A stretch of DNA of 27,494 nt from an uncultured Collinsella sp. (GCA_902490365.1 CABUDQ010000029.1:1-27494); one strand, 5' to 3'. Numbered from the stretch's first letter, positions 1-8,046 are shown. Numbers and translations: made by a program. The notes: generated from the sequence alone by a model not told the origin.

Positions 1-72
1 GGGACGACAGGATTTGAACCTGCGACATCCTGCTCCCAAAGCAGGCGCGCTACCAAACTGCGCCACGTCCCG
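1..72 (-). tRNA. tRNA-Pro (anticodon UGG), 3' end cut by window edge
   Basis: The reverse complement folds as a cloverleaf. The 5' acceptor strand CGGGACG begins at 72 and pairs with CGTCCC at the window edge. A D-arm with TTTGGTAGC, an anticodon stem CCTGC/GCAGG around loop TTTGGGA (anticodon TGG), and a T-arm with GGTTCAAATCC are all present. The last acceptor base and the discriminator lie outside the window, so the gene is about two bases short here. It reads proline codons. Confidence 0.95.
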
Positions 73-123
73 AAGGTGTTGAGCAGCTAAGGTCTAAACC
101 TTGCGTGTCCCAAAGCGAAGGAA

Positions 124-152
124 ATTATAGGGGAGACTCCCCGCCTGTGCAA
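124..152 (-). promoter_or_regulatory. Probable promoter of tRNA-Pro
   Basis: On the minus strand a perfect -10 TATAAT lies at 129-124. It is 17 bases downstream of a weak -35 TTGCAC at 152-147, and about 50 bases upstream of the tRNA. The spacer holds a short GGGGAG/CTCCCC palindrome (130-142) that could instead be a weak terminator for brnQ, whose stop is at 164. The two readings are not exclusive. Confidence 0.5.
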
Positions 153-163
153 GCGACGATACC

Positions 164-1522
164 CTAGCTCCTCGAATGTGCAACAAACCGGCTATGGAGC
201 AGGCCGATCACAAACGCCACCACGGCAACCGGCGCCCACGCGGCTCCAATGTCTGCCAGCGGCAGCGCATCGAACGGCAGCCACGCGCCCGTAAAGAACG
301 CATCGCGAACCGAGGTGATCACGCTCTGGACAGCGACAACGCCGCCGACCCAGACCCACACCTGCGGATGCGCGTCGCAGAAACCGTGCACCAGACCCAT
401 AAGCACCAGCACGATGGCGACGGGGTACAGGGCGTTGAGCATAGGCACCGAGAACATGAGGATCACGTCGAGACCCACGTTGGAAAGCACGCACGAAAAC
501 GCCGCGAACACAAAGGCGAGAATCGCAAAGGGACGGCGCATGGCCTCCTCGGAAGCCTCTGCTCCCCCTTCGACCACATACGTCTCGCAGAAGTAACGCG
601 AGCAGCAGCTGATGATGCCGATGCATACGTTCATGCAGGCGAGGAAGAAGATCGCAAAGACCACGACCGTGCCGGCAAGGCCAAAGTGCATGGAGGCCGA
701 GCGGGCGAGGATGGCGGCTCCGTTGGTGGCATCGGGCATCACGGTGCTCAGCTGCGTGCCGGCAAGCGCCAGACCGCAGTAGATGATGGACATGAGCACA
801 CCAGCGATCACGCCGGAGCGCGAAATCTCGAAGGCCACGCGCTTGTCGTCGGTAACGCCCAGCTCGTGGATAGTCTCGGCGATGATGATGCCAAAGGCGA
901 GCGAGGCGAGCAGGTCCATGGTCTGGTAGCCGGTCAAAAAGCCCTGCACGGCAGCACCGGCATTATAGGGAGCCTGCGGCGCGGCAGCAGGGCCCAGCGG
1001 CGAAACCACGGCTGCGCCCACGACCAACACGATAAGGGCGATGAGCGCGGGGCCCGTAATGCGGCCGAGCACGCGCGTAATGACACCCGGGCGCAGCGTG
1101 AGCACAAAGGCGACGGCAAAGAAGGCGACGGCAAACACCAGGCGGGCCGTGCCGAGCGAGACACCCTCGGGCAGCAGCGGCACCAGCATCTCGAAGGCCG
1201 TGGAGCTCGTGCGCGGAATGGCCAGACACGGACCGATAGCCAGATACACCGCCGCGACAAAAAACTCGCCAAACTTGGGGTGCACACGACCGGCAAGCTC
1301 GCGCGCCGTTCCGGCAAGTGCCACGGCGATAAAGCCCATGACGGGAAGGCCGATGGCGGCAATCAGAAAGCCGAGCATGGCGAGCGGCGTGGCAGAGCCC
1401 GCCTGCAGCGCCAGCAGCGGCGGAATAATGAGGTTGCCGGCGCCAAAGAGCATCGAGAACAGGGCGATGCCGACGGTGACGACATGGTCGGAGCGCAGAC
1501 CGCGCGGGGCGGATGATGCCAT
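164..1522 (-). CDS. brnQ: Branched-chain amino acid transport protein, BrnQ/LIVCS family
   Basis: The 452-residue product is a polytopic membrane protein and a full-length member of the BrnQ (LIVCS) family. That family imports leucine, isoleucine and valine with a cation. Family hallmarks are visible: an N-terminal GAGNLIIPP segment near residue 27 and an AIPRTSSTAFE segment near residue 100, with roughly a dozen hydrophobic helices. The ATG at 1522 is preceded by AAAGGTGG about four bases upstream, which supports the start. A strong terminator lies between the upstream desulfurase gene and this start, so brnQ is probably a separate unit, although I see no clear promoter in the short gap. The family call is firm. 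The exact substrate and the coupling ion (Na+ or H+) are not visible from sequence. Confidence 0.9.
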   Translation of the reverse strand: MASSAPRGLRSDHVVTVGIALFSMLFGAGNLIIPPLLALQAGSATPLAMLGFLIAAIGLPVMGFIAVALAGTARELAGRVHPKFGEFFVAAVYLAIGPCLAIPRTSSTAFEMLVPLLPEGVSLGTARLVFAVAFFAVAFVLTLRPGVITRVLGRITGPALIALIVLVVGAAVVSPLGPAAAPQAPYNAGAAVQGFLTGYQTMDLLASLAFGIIIAETIHELGVTDDKRVAFEISRSGVIAGVLMSIIYCGLALAGTQLSTVMPDATNGAAILARSASMHFGLAGTVVVFAIFFLACMNVCIGIISCCSRYFCETYVVEGGAEASEEAMRRPFAILAFVFAAFSCVLSNVGLDVILMFSVPMLNALYPVAIVLVLMGLVHGFCDAHPQVWVWVGGVVAVQSVITSVRDAFFTGAWLPFDALPLADIGAAWAPVAVVAFVIGLLHSRFVAHSRS

Positions 1523-1540
1523 AGGACCACCTTTCGGGTC

Positions 1541-1575
1541 GAAACAAAAACGGGACGGGCAAAAGACCCGTCCCG
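1541..1575 (-). terminator. Rho-independent terminator after the selenium operon
   Basis: On the minus strand the stem CGGGACGGG/CCCGTCCCG (9 bp, arms 1575-1567 and 1559-1551) is followed by TTTTTGTTTC. It lies 14 bases after the desulfurase stop and ends the long DCCP-selenium gene array before brnQ. Confidence 0.85.
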
Positions 1576-1589
1576 CAAGTATATACGCT

Positions 1590-2729
1590 TTAGCAGGCTA
1601 AATCGCGCAGAGCGTCAATCGCGGTGTCGACTTCCTCGTCCGTGTTGAAATACCCAAACGAGAAACGAACGACACCCTGGCGCTCGGTCCCCAGTGCGCG
1701 GTGCATGAGCGGAGCGCAGTGGGCGCCGGGGCGCGTCGCAATCCCCCACCCTTGCATGAGCGCGTCCGAGATCTCGGCCGAATCGATATCGCCCACGTTG
1801 AGCGAGACGATCGCCGAGCGCACGGGCTGGTCAAACGCACCGTAGAGCTTGATTTCCGGGATTTCGCGCACGCCAGCGAGAAAGCGATCCGCCAGCGCTC
1901 GCTCATGCGCCGCAATCGCCTCGACCCCGCCTTGCGCCTCGATAAAGTCGAGACCGGCAGAAAGTCCCGCGATGCCGTGGCCGTTGAGCGTGCCCGCCTC
2001 AAGGCGCGTGGGCCACTCAAGCGGCTGCAGTGGGTCGAAGCTGTGCACGCCCGTGCCGCCCATGGCCCACGGAGCCACGTCAATGCCCTCTGCCACGGCC
2101 AGGCCGCCGGTCCCCTGCGGGCCCATGAGCCCCTTGTGGCCGGTAAAGCACACAACATCGAGCCCCATGGCCTGCATATCGATATGCGCCGTGCCGGCAG
2201 ACTGCGAGGCATCGACGATCGCAAGCGCGCCGACCGCATGGGCCATGGCGGCCACGCGTGCAATGTCGACCGCGTTGCCGGTCACATTGGAGGCGTACGT
2301 CACCACCACGGCACGCGTACCGGGCGTGACCAGCCGCTCGAGCTCGTCGTAGTCGAGCGCACCGTTCGCGTCGCAGCCCGCATGCTCAACGGTCACGCCC
2401 TGCTCTGCCGCCAGGCGGTTGAGCGGACGCAACACGGAGTTGTGCTCGAGCACCGTCGTGACCACGCGGTCGCCGCGGCGCACCACGCCATTGATGGCGG
2501 TGTTGAGCGCGGCCGTGGAATTAGGCGTAAGGCACACATGGTCCGCCCTCGGGCAGCCCAGCAAGAGCGCAAGCTTGGCGCGGCAGCCGTGAATCGTGCG
2601 CGCCGCGTCGAGCGCGCCCGACGTGGCACCGCGCCCGGCATTGCCGAGCGAACACATCGCCTGCGTCACGGCATCGATGACCGTCTGCGGCTTGTGCATG
2701 GTCGTCGCCGCGTTATCCAGGTAGATCAT
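1590..2729 (-). CDS. Cysteine desulfurase-like class V aminotransferase of a selenium gene cluster
   Basis: This 379-residue PLP enzyme belongs to the NifS/CsdB-like class V aminotransferases. Visible features are the N-terminal YLDNAATT (residues 3-10), the PLP lysine K199 in TGHKG, and a candidate catalytic cysteine C338 in GAHCAPLMH. Enzymes of this type remove S or Se from cysteine or selenocysteine as an enzyme-bound per(seleno)sulfide. The gene follows selD, yedF and a DUF3343 gene, and its ATG (2729) overlaps the DUF3343 stop in an ATGA, so the two are probably translationally coupled. I infer a role in selenium delivery, possibly as a selenocysteine lyase-like activity supplying SelD. 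General cysteine desulfurase activity for Fe-S or thio-cofactor synthesis remains possible. A longer in-frame start at 2744 is less likely because it would extend further into the upstream gene. Confidence 0.85.
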   Translation of the reverse strand: MIYLDNAATTMHKPQTVIDAVTQAMCSLGNAGRGATSGALDAARTIHGCRAKLALLLGCPRADHVCLTPNSTAALNTAINGVVRRGDRVVTTVLEHNSVLRPLNRLAAEQGVTVEHAGCDANGALDYDELERLVTPGTRAVVVTYASNVTGNAVDIARVAAMAHAVGALAIVDASQSAGTAHIDMQAMGLDVVCFTGHKGLMGPQGTGGLAVAEGIDVAPWAMGGTGVHSFDPLQPLEWPTRLEAGTLNGHGIAGLSAGLDFIEAQGGVEAIAAHERALADRFLAGVREIPEIKLYGAFDQPVRSAIVSLNVGDIDSAEISDALMQGWGIATRPGAHCAPLMHRALGTERQGVVRFSFGYFNTDEEVDTAIDALRDLAC

Positions 2730-2977
2730 CGCACGACCTCCCACATATCGATCACGGTATAGCCCTCGGCGGGAATGCCCGCTGCGGCAAGCTCGGCGCG
2801 CAGCAGTTCCTCATCGGCAGGCAATGCCTTCCACGCCAGACCGCAGCCGGCAGCGACCTCCCCGGGCACGGGAATCGTTCGCCCGGGAAGGCCGCGCTCG
2901 ATGCAAAGGGACTCGCAGCCCATGGCGGCCGCCGTGGTGGGAAACGTGATGACAAGCGCCGGGCGCTTCTCCCTCAT
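2726..2977 (-). CDS. DUF3343 (putative Se/S carrier-like) protein
   Basis: The 83-residue small protein has the form of the DUF3343 family. It has a beta-alpha start (ALVITFPTT), cysteines C21 and C25, and a C45-G pair in AAGCGLAWK followed by a charged helix. Members are often found beside yedF and selD and are thought to carry sulfur or selenium on cysteine. That role is an inference from neighbourhood, not a proven activity. The ATG at 2977 has GGAG six bases upstream, which is a better start than the in-frame codon at 2992. The gene lies 19 bases after yedF and overlaps the desulfurase start by four bases. This order suggests a relay between desulfurase and SelD. Confidence 0.8.
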   Translation of the reverse strand: MREKRPALVITFPTTAAAMGCESLCIERGLPGRTIPVPGEVAAGCGLAWKALPADEELLRAELAAAGIPAEGYTVIDMWEVVR

Positions 2978-2996
2978 GGCAACTCCAACCAATACG

Positions 2997-3623
2997 CTAC
3001 GGGCGCACGACGCGCACGGCCTGCTCCATCTTCTCCACGATCACGTACATGTTAGTGACCTCGCCCACCGCAAGCTGGTCCTTAATGCCAAAGTGATCGA
3101 GGCAGGTGCCGCAGGTGAGAATCTCCACGCCCTGCTCTGCCAGACCCTTCAGGTCGTCGAGCACCGGGGAGCCCTCGACGGTGAGCTTGGCGCCGCCGTT
3201 GTAGAACAGCATGGTCGCGGGCAGCTCCTCCTGCTGCGTCACGGCAAAGATGAAGGCCTTCATGAGCTTGTGGCCCAGCTCGTCGTCGCCACGGCCCATG
3301 CAGTCGGTGTAGACAGAAATGACGAGTTTGCCCTTGCCGGCGCTGGCGTCGCAGAAAGCGGCACCGTCCTGCTCGGGGTCCGCAACGGCAACGGCACCGG
3401 CGGTCGCCACGGTCACGTGCCACTCGGCATCTGCGACCTTCTCGACCGAGGCCGTGCAGCCCTTCTCCTGCGCCATCTTGGAGATGTTCTTGACGGCGGT
3501 CTCGTTATCGACCGCGCTCACCACGGCACCCTCGCCGTCAAGCTGTTTGAGTGCCTTAAGCGTCTTGACAACGGGCAGCGGGCAGGCATCGCCCATGGCA
3601 TTGACTTCAATTTTGGTAGACAT
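2997..3623 (-). CDS. yedF: YedF-type selenium metabolism protein (TusA-like plus DsrE-like domains)
   Basis: The 208-residue protein has two domains. Residues 1-75 are TusA/SirA-like with the CPLP motif at C14, the site that carries sulfur in TusA. Residues 98-208 are DsrE-like with VYTDCMGRGDDELG (C108) and a C171-G-T-C174 motif before DHFGI. This two-domain layout is the hallmark of the YedF family, which co-occurs with selD in genomes and is presumed to handle reactive selenium or sulfur. Its biochemical reaction is not established. The ATG at 3623 has AAAGGA about eight bases upstream. The 61-base gap after selD holds an 8-bp palindrome. A much longer in-frame ORF reaches 4034 but overlaps selD and is spurious. 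Confidence 0.9.
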   Translation of the reverse strand: MSTKIEVNAMGDACPLPVVKTLKALKQLDGEGAVVSAVDNETAVKNISKMAQEKGCTASVEKVADAEWHVTVATAGAVAVADPEQDGAAFCDASAGKGKLVISVYTDCMGRGDDELGHKLMKAFIFAVTQQEELPATMLFYNGGAKLTVEGSPVLDDLKGLAEQGVEILTCGTCLDHFGIKDQLAVGEVTNMYVIVEKMEQAVRVVRP

Positions 3624-3643
3624 AGCAAAATCCTTTCGAAAGA

Positions 3644-3661
3644 ACCGTTCTAGAGAACGGT
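3644..3661. promoter_or_regulatory. 18-base palindrome in the selD-yedF gap
   Basis: ACCGTTCT and AGAACGGT form a perfect 8-bp inverted repeat with a two-base centre, about 20 bases upstream of the yedF start. It could be an operator, an mRNA processing hairpin or a weak attenuator. No T-tract follows it on either strand. It is a structural observation only. Confidence 0.4.
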
Positions 3662-3684
3662 AAACAGTTACATAAACGTGCGGG

Positions 3685-4734
3685 CTAGCGAACAACGCGG
3701 ACGGCAGGACCGCCTGGCTCCGCCTCGCACACGCGCCCAACAACGGCAGCGATGCGCCCCTCGGCATCCAGGCGACGCGCAAGCTCATCCACATCCGCCG
3801 CGGGCGCCGCGATAAGCAGGCCGCCCGAGGTCTGCGGATCGTACAGCGCATCCAACATGCCCGACTCCAGGTCCTCGTCGGCAGCCACACGCGGGCCAAA
3901 GAAGTCCTGGTTGCGGTAGGAACCCGCGGGGATAATGCCCAGACGCGCCATATCGAGCACCTGGTCAAAGAGCGGCACCGCCCCCGACGCGAGCTCAATC
4001 TGCACGCCCGAGCCCTCGGCCATCTCGCACGCATGCCCGATCAGGCCAAAGCCCGTGACATCGGTACAGCCGTGAAGCTCGAGTCCCTCGGCCAGACGAA
4101 TCGGCGCCTCGTTGAGGGTGCGCATCGAGTCAAACATGGCTGTGGCCTCGTCCTGCCCGATGAGCTCACCCTTAATGGCCGTGGTGATGATGCCAGAGCC
4201 GATCGCCTTGGTCAGCAACAGGACATCGCCCGCGTGCGCACCGCTGTTGGCGAGCATGCGGTCGAGCGCGACAAAGCCGCTCACAGACAGGCCGTACTTG
4301 GGCTCGTCGTCGTTGATGGTGTGGCCGCCCGCGATGGCGCAGCCGGCCTCGACGCACTTGTCGGCGCCACCCGCCAAAATCTGCCCCGCAACCTCAACGC
4401 CCAGGCAGCTGGGTATGCACAGCAGGTTCATGGCATGGCTCGGCCGCCCACCCATGGCGTAGATGTCCGAAAGCGAGTTGGCCGCGGCGATCTGGCCAAA
4501 CAGAAACGGGTCGTCGACCATCGGCGGGAAGAAGTCGATGGACTGCACGAGGCCAAGGTTCTCCCCTACGCGCAAGACGCTCGCATCGTCGGAGGTATCG
4601 AACCCCACGAGCAGGTTGTCGTTATGCACATTGGGTAAGTCGCCCAGGACCTGGGCGAGGGCTCCGGGAGCCAACTTAGCGGCTCAACCACTCGCGGCAG
4701 TCATAGACGTGAGCCTCATGGTGTCCTTAGCCAT
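3685..4734 (-). CDS. selD: Selenide, water dikinase SelD, a selenoprotein with Sec17 encoded by UGA
   Basis: SelD makes selenophosphate from selenide and ATP for selenocysteine tRNA and other selenium uses. The uninterrupted frame begins only at a TTG at 4674 and lacks the catalytic N-terminus. Reading upstream in frame gives ATG at 4734, then an in-frame TGA at 4686-4684 in the context ASG-U-AAK. E. coli SelD has GAG-C-GCK there, and both the Cys17 and Lys20 positions match exactly (U17, K20). A GGAAGGGGG Shine-Dalgarno precedes the ATG, which overlaps the upstream glycosyltransferase stop by eight bases. Further motifs are DDAS (49-52), VQSIDFFPPMVDDP (63-76), AGGHTI (135-140) and PQTSGGLL near the C-terminus. 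The full length is 349 residues, usual for the family. That UGA is decoded as Sec is inferred, and it needs selA, selB and selC elsewhere. Confidence 0.93.
4642..4686 (-). promoter_or_regulatory. Candidate bacterial SECIS for selD
   Basis: Directly after the in-frame TGA (4686-4684), and 11 bases downstream, comes a 5-bp hairpin. Its arms are GGCTC (4672-4668) and GAGCC (4664-4660) with a three-base CCG loop. A second hairpin, GCCCAG/CTGGGC (4656-4651 and 4647-4642), follows. The distance of the first hairpin from UGA is right for a bacterial SECIS element, which lies inside the coding region and binds SelB. The loop is short and C-rich with a single G, so the fold is plausible rather than proven. 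Confidence 0.6.
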
Positions 4735-5944
4735 ACGAACCCCCTTCCAACAAATCAACGACTTTAAGTATACGCGCCAGGCACGCTTCCCAAGAGACCG
4801 CCGACGGCTCGAACGTCGAAAGCGGCGCCGCAAGCGCCTGCGCGATAGCATCTGCCAGTGCGCGCTCAAACAACGGAAGGTCGGCCGCCACGGGCGTGTC
4901 GACATCCGTCATACGCGGCGACGCCACCCACGTCACGGGAGCACCGGGAAGCATCGCCTCCATCCAGGGACGAACGCCGGGCAAATCGGTCGCCACAACT
5001 TTGCAGCCGCACGCGAGGGCCTCGATCGTCACGAGCGGCAGACCCTCGTAAAACGAAGGCAGCACAAAGACGTCGGAACTGCGGTAGGCACGCACGAGCC
5101 CATCGCTATCCAGGCGCCCCGCCAGCGTCACCGGCACATCCGAGGCCGCGGTCAAGCGCTCGATACGCGCGTACTCGGCATCGTCCCCGCGGCCGCCCAC
5201 AAGTACCAAGCCAGATGGGCGGACGCCATCGTCAATCGGCAATGACACAGCTCGAACCAGCGACTCGACGCCCTTTTTAAAGCAAATCTTGCCCACGTAC
5301 ACAAGCGATCCCGGCTGCCTCGCCACGCTTGCATCGCGGCAGAAGACGCGATGGTCGTAGCCCGTCCCAATCACGTGGATACGATCGGCATCGACGCCGC
5401 ACACCAGGCCAATCTGCTCAGCCTGCTCAGCATGGAGTGCAAAGACGGCATCGAGCCGACGAACCGCACTTACGATGCGATCGCGTTCGAGCGTATGCGA
5501 ACGCAGCTGGCGCAGGTCGGTCGAATGACACACGGCAACAACCGGCACGCCTCGGACGCACTCGCGCGCCAATGCGGTCACCAGATACAGGTGATGGCAG
5601 AGCACCAAATCGGGCCGAAACTCAGCCACCGCTCGATCGATTGCAGCAGCAAATGCCCGCTCAAATGCCTTGAGCATCGAAGGCGTCAGATCACGATAGC
5701 GTGTGGAGGGATAGGGCATGACATCGGACATGCCACAGATGGGAAACGGCAGCTCGGGCGACTCGAACGGTACGGCAAACACGGCAGCACGCCGGTCCAG
5801 CTCGCCTTGGGTATCACCCGGTGCCGCGCCGCAAAGCACGGCGGCGCGATGCCCCGTCTCGATCTGCTCGCGTACGAGCGCGGCAAGGTAGGTGCCGCTG
5901 CCAGTGCTATCTGGTTTTTGTGCCGAGATATTGAGGATGCGCAT
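4727..5944 (-). CDS. GT-B fold glycosyltransferase (family 4-like) coupled to selD
   Basis: This 405-residue protein has the two-domain GT-B layout of family 4 glycosyltransferases. The N-terminal domain begins MRILNISAQK with TGSGTYL at 14-20, and HH lies at 117-118. The C-terminal donor-binding domain starts near YVGKICFKKG (216-225) and carries the E-x7-E pair E300/E308 in SFYEGLPLVTIE. No signal peptide or membrane helix is seen, so it is probably cytosolic. The ATG at 5944 lies 14 bases after the activator stop with a weak AGGGG site. The 3' end overlaps the selD start by eight bases (ATGGCTAA). That coupling is unusual for a cell-wall or exopolysaccharide enzyme. Family knowledge: SenB of selenoneine synthesis is a glycosyltransferase that uses selenophosphate made by a SelD homologue. 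A comparable selenosugar role is a hypothesis. An ordinary glycan role is the alternative. Confidence 0.85.
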   Translation of the reverse strand: MRILNISAQKPDSTGSGTYLAALVREQIETGHRAAVLCGAAPGDTQGELDRRAAVFAVPFESPELPFPICGMSDVMPYPSTRYRDLTPSMLKAFERAFAAAIDRAVAEFRPDLVLCHHLYLVTALARECVRGVPVVAVCHSTDLRQLRSHTLERDRIVSAVRRLDAVFALHAEQAEQIGLVCGVDADRIHVIGTGYDHRVFCRDASVARQPGSLVYVGKICFKKGVESLVRAVSLPIDDGVRPSGLVLVGGRGDDAEYARIERLTAASDVPVTLAGRLDSDGLVRAYRSSDVFVLPSFYEGLPLVTIEALACGCKVVATDLPGVRPWMEAMLPGAPVTWVASPRMTDVDTPVAADLPLFERALADAIAQALAAPLSTFEPSAVSWEACLARILKVVDLLEGGSYG

Positions 5945-5958
5945 GTCGCGGTACACCC

Positions 5959-6723
5959 CTAGGCCAAGGCGGCGGCGCGGACAGCCGCGCCGATCGCTCC
6001 GGCAAAGCGAGCCTGGGGCGAGGTGGTCACCGGCGACCCCAGTAGCTCGCCCAACCGCTCCACCACGAAGGCGTTCTCGCACAGGCCACCGGTCAGGTAG
6101 TACGGGGCGCCCGCGGCCTGCCCGGCCATGGTCGCCACGCGCGAGACCACGCTGTCGATCACGCCACGTGCGATGTTCTCGCGCGGCTCACCGCGACCGA
6201 TCAGGCTGATAACCTCACTTTCGGCAAACACCGTGCACATGCTGCTGATCTTGGTGGGCTCGCCGGAACGCGCCAGGTCGGCCATCTGCTGCTGGGAAAT
6301 GCCTAGGCGGTCGGCCATGATCTCCAAAAAGCGCCCCGTGCCGGCGGCGCACTTGTCGTTCATGGCAAACTTGGCCACGCGGCCGCCTTTAAGCTGGATG
6401 ACCTTGGTGTCCTGGCCCCCCACGTCAATCACCGTGCCGTGATCGCCAAACAGACGCACGGCACCGGTGCCGTGGCAGGTAATCTCGGTCACGACCTTGT
6501 GCGCATAGGGCACGGCAACACGGCCGTAGCCAGTCGCGATCACGCGCACGTCGTCGGCAGCCACGCCATAGCCAGCCGCTGCCAGTGCCTCGCGCAGCCG
6601 CTCGGAAGCATCGACCGAGGAAAACCCGGTTGGCTGCACGCACGTCCACGCCACCGAACCCTCCCCGTCGACCACAGCAGCCTTAGCCGCCGTAGACCCG
6701 ATATCGATCCCGATCCCTATCAT
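5959..6723 (-). CDS. ASKHA-type ATP-dependent activator/reductase (HgdC/BcrA-like) of a double-cubane protein
   Basis: The 254-residue protein belongs to the HgdC/FldI/BadF ATPase family. These homodimers hold one [4Fe-4S] cluster between subunits and use ATP to push an electron at very low potential into a partner Fe-S protein. Visible features are the phosphate-binding GIDIGSTAAKAA (4-15), IDVGGQDTK (99-107), and the two cluster cysteines C125 in NDKCAAGTG and C163 in SSMCTVFAESEV. The TGGLCEN segment lies near residue 212. The ATG at 6723 has AGGAG six bases upstream. It lies downstream of two double-cubane genes, which are its likely partners. A 2-hydroxyacyl-CoA dehydratase partner is less likely because the adjacent proteins look like double-cubane types. 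Confidence 0.9.
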   Translation of the reverse strand: MIGIGIDIGSTAAKAAVVDGEGSVAWTCVQPTGFSSVDASERLREALAAAGYGVAADDVRVIATGYGRVAVPYAHKVVTEITCHGTGAVRLFGDHGTVIDVGGQDTKVIQLKGGRVAKFAMNDKCAAGTGRFLEIMADRLGISQQQMADLARSGEPTKISSMCTVFAESEVISLIGRGEPRENIARGVIDSVVSRVATMAGQAAGAPYYLTGGLCENAFVVERLGELLGSPVTTSPQARFAGAIGAAVRAAALA

Positions 6724-6778
6724 GGCTCTCTCCTAATCAGCAAGAAAATCAAACGATCAGACACTGCTGCAACAACGG

Positions 6779-6890
6779 CCCTCTGGCGTCTGAGGTGCCC
6801 GAGATTCCGAGCGACAAGCCCGACGAAGCGTACTCAAGGTACGCGAGGAGGGTTGGAGCCGGAAGGTCGGGCGCCTCAGACGTCAGAGGG
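6779..6890. repeat. 112-bp imperfect palindrome, copy A
   Basis: The outer arms 6779-6802 and 6867-6890 match at 22 of 24 positions as an inverted repeat. Inside are a TTCCG/CGGAA pair, short symmetric internal loops, and a perfect tip GCGTAC/GTACGC around a five-base loop. The right arm contains the stop codon of the upstream double-cubane gene (6883-6885). It shares layout and short motifs with palindromes at 8080-8181 and 23510-23608. The whole gap between the two genes is essentially this structure. There is no T-tract, so it is not a standard terminator. Confidence 0.7.
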
Positions 6891-8046
6891 TTTCGATAAA
6901 GGCGGCGATGCGCGTCTCGATTTGGCCCATGTCACCGTTGCTGTAGTCGGTCTCGATCTTCATATACGGAATGCCCGCACCCTCGACAGCTTCCTGCATG
7001 CGCGCACTCTCCACGTTAAAGGTGTGGCAGGCCTGTAGCACGCTCTCTACCACGCCATCGACATGATACTTCTCGCACACGGCAAGCGTGTTCCCCATGC
7101 GGCTGTCGTTGGGCGTCATGACCGAGCAGTTGATATCCAGGTAGCGGTCGGCGATGGCGCGCAGGATATCGGGAGCATCGGGGTCGATCATCATGGCCGC
7201 CGTGCGCTCACCCGAGCAGTCGTCCATGCACACGACCACGCCGCCATTGGACTCGATAGTACGGCCTATCTTGTTGATCACGCCGCCCACCGGGCAGCCG
7301 GTGATCAGAATGCGCTTGGCATCCGCCGCAACCGGGCGCTCGCCCGCGTCGTAGGCCTCGCGCAGCTTGGCAACCTTTTGCTCCAGCTGATCCGTATAGG
7401 CCTCGATATCAAAGCTGAACGTACCGGCAAACATGGTGCTCATCAGGTCGACGCCGCTCATGGCCGCCGGCTGGTTAGCCTGCAGCGCAAACATCTCGAG
7501 CTGGGCCGCACGCAAACGGTTGCGACGACGGACGGCGGCGCGCAGGTCATCGTCGGTAATCGTGATGCCGTAGAAGTTCTCGAGCTCCTCCTTGAGTAGG
7601 CGACACTCCTCGTACCAGCTTTCACGCTCGTAGGCGCGATCGCGACCCTGCGGCAGGTGCAGAATGTGCGTGCGCTTGAGCTCCCCCAGCAGCTCGTACA
7701 TCTTCTTCTTGCCGTCGCAGGTGGTCTCGCCGATGATCATGTCGCTAAAGTACGTAAACGGGCACTTTTGCGAGTAGGCAAAGCCGTAGGTCGACTTGAT
7801 GAGCGGGCAGAGGTTCGCGGGCAGTACCTTCTCGGCCTCGGGGATCACCTCATCGGACGTACCGCACAGAGCGACACTTGCGGCCCCCGCGGCATCGATA
7901 ATCTCGAGCGGCGTATAGCTGCACAAAAAGCCGACCAGGCGATTGCCGGCCTGTTTATAATCCTTGACGCGAATAAACGCGGCCTTGCGCTGCTCGTTGA
8001 ACTCCTCAAACGTGCTGGGCAACGGCTGCTCAATATTTTCCGACAT
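6883..8046 (-). CDS. Double-cubane-cluster anaerobic reductase, second copy (HgdB/YjiM-like)
   Basis: The 387-residue protein is a 2-hydroxyacyl-CoA dehydratase-superfamily member of the double-cubane (YjiM/DCCP) branch. The signature IGETTCDGKKKMYE spans 105-118. Three N-terminal cysteines (C80, C95, C110) and three C-terminal ones (C277, C307, C340) fit six ligands for an [8Fe-9S] double-cubane cluster. Known DCCPs, with their ATP-dependent activator, reduce small molecules such as acetylene or azide in vitro; physiological substrates are uncertain. The ATG at 8046 has AGGAG five bases upstream and is preferred over an in-frame GTG-type start at 8070. It is a diverged paralogue of the gene at 8197-9480, from which it is separated by a ~100-bp palindrome. 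Whether the two form a heterodimer is unknown. Confidence 0.88.
   Translation of the reverse strand: MSENIEQPLPSTFEEFNEQRKAAFIRVKDYKQAGNRLVGFLCSYTPLEIIDAAGAASVALCGTSDEVIPEAEKVLPANLCPLIKSTYGFAYSQKCPFTYFSDMIIGETTCDGKKKMYELLGELKRTHILHLPQGRDRAYERESWYEECRLLKEELENFYGITITDDDLRAAVRRRNRLRAAQLEMFALQANQPAAMSGVDLMSTMFAGTFSFDIEAYTDQLEQKVAKLREAYDAGERPVAADAKRILITGCPVGGVINKIGRTIESNGGVVVCMDDCSGERTAAMMIDPDAPDILRAIADRYLDINCSVMTPNDSRMGNTLAVCEKYHVDGVVESVLQACHTFNVESARMQEAVEGAGIPYMKIETDYSNGDMGQIETRIAAFIETL

Noticed and set aside
3685..4674. SelD starting at the TTG at 4674
   Set aside because: This start has no good ribosome site and removes the conserved catalytic loop. The frame extends through UGA to a well-placed ATG at 4734.
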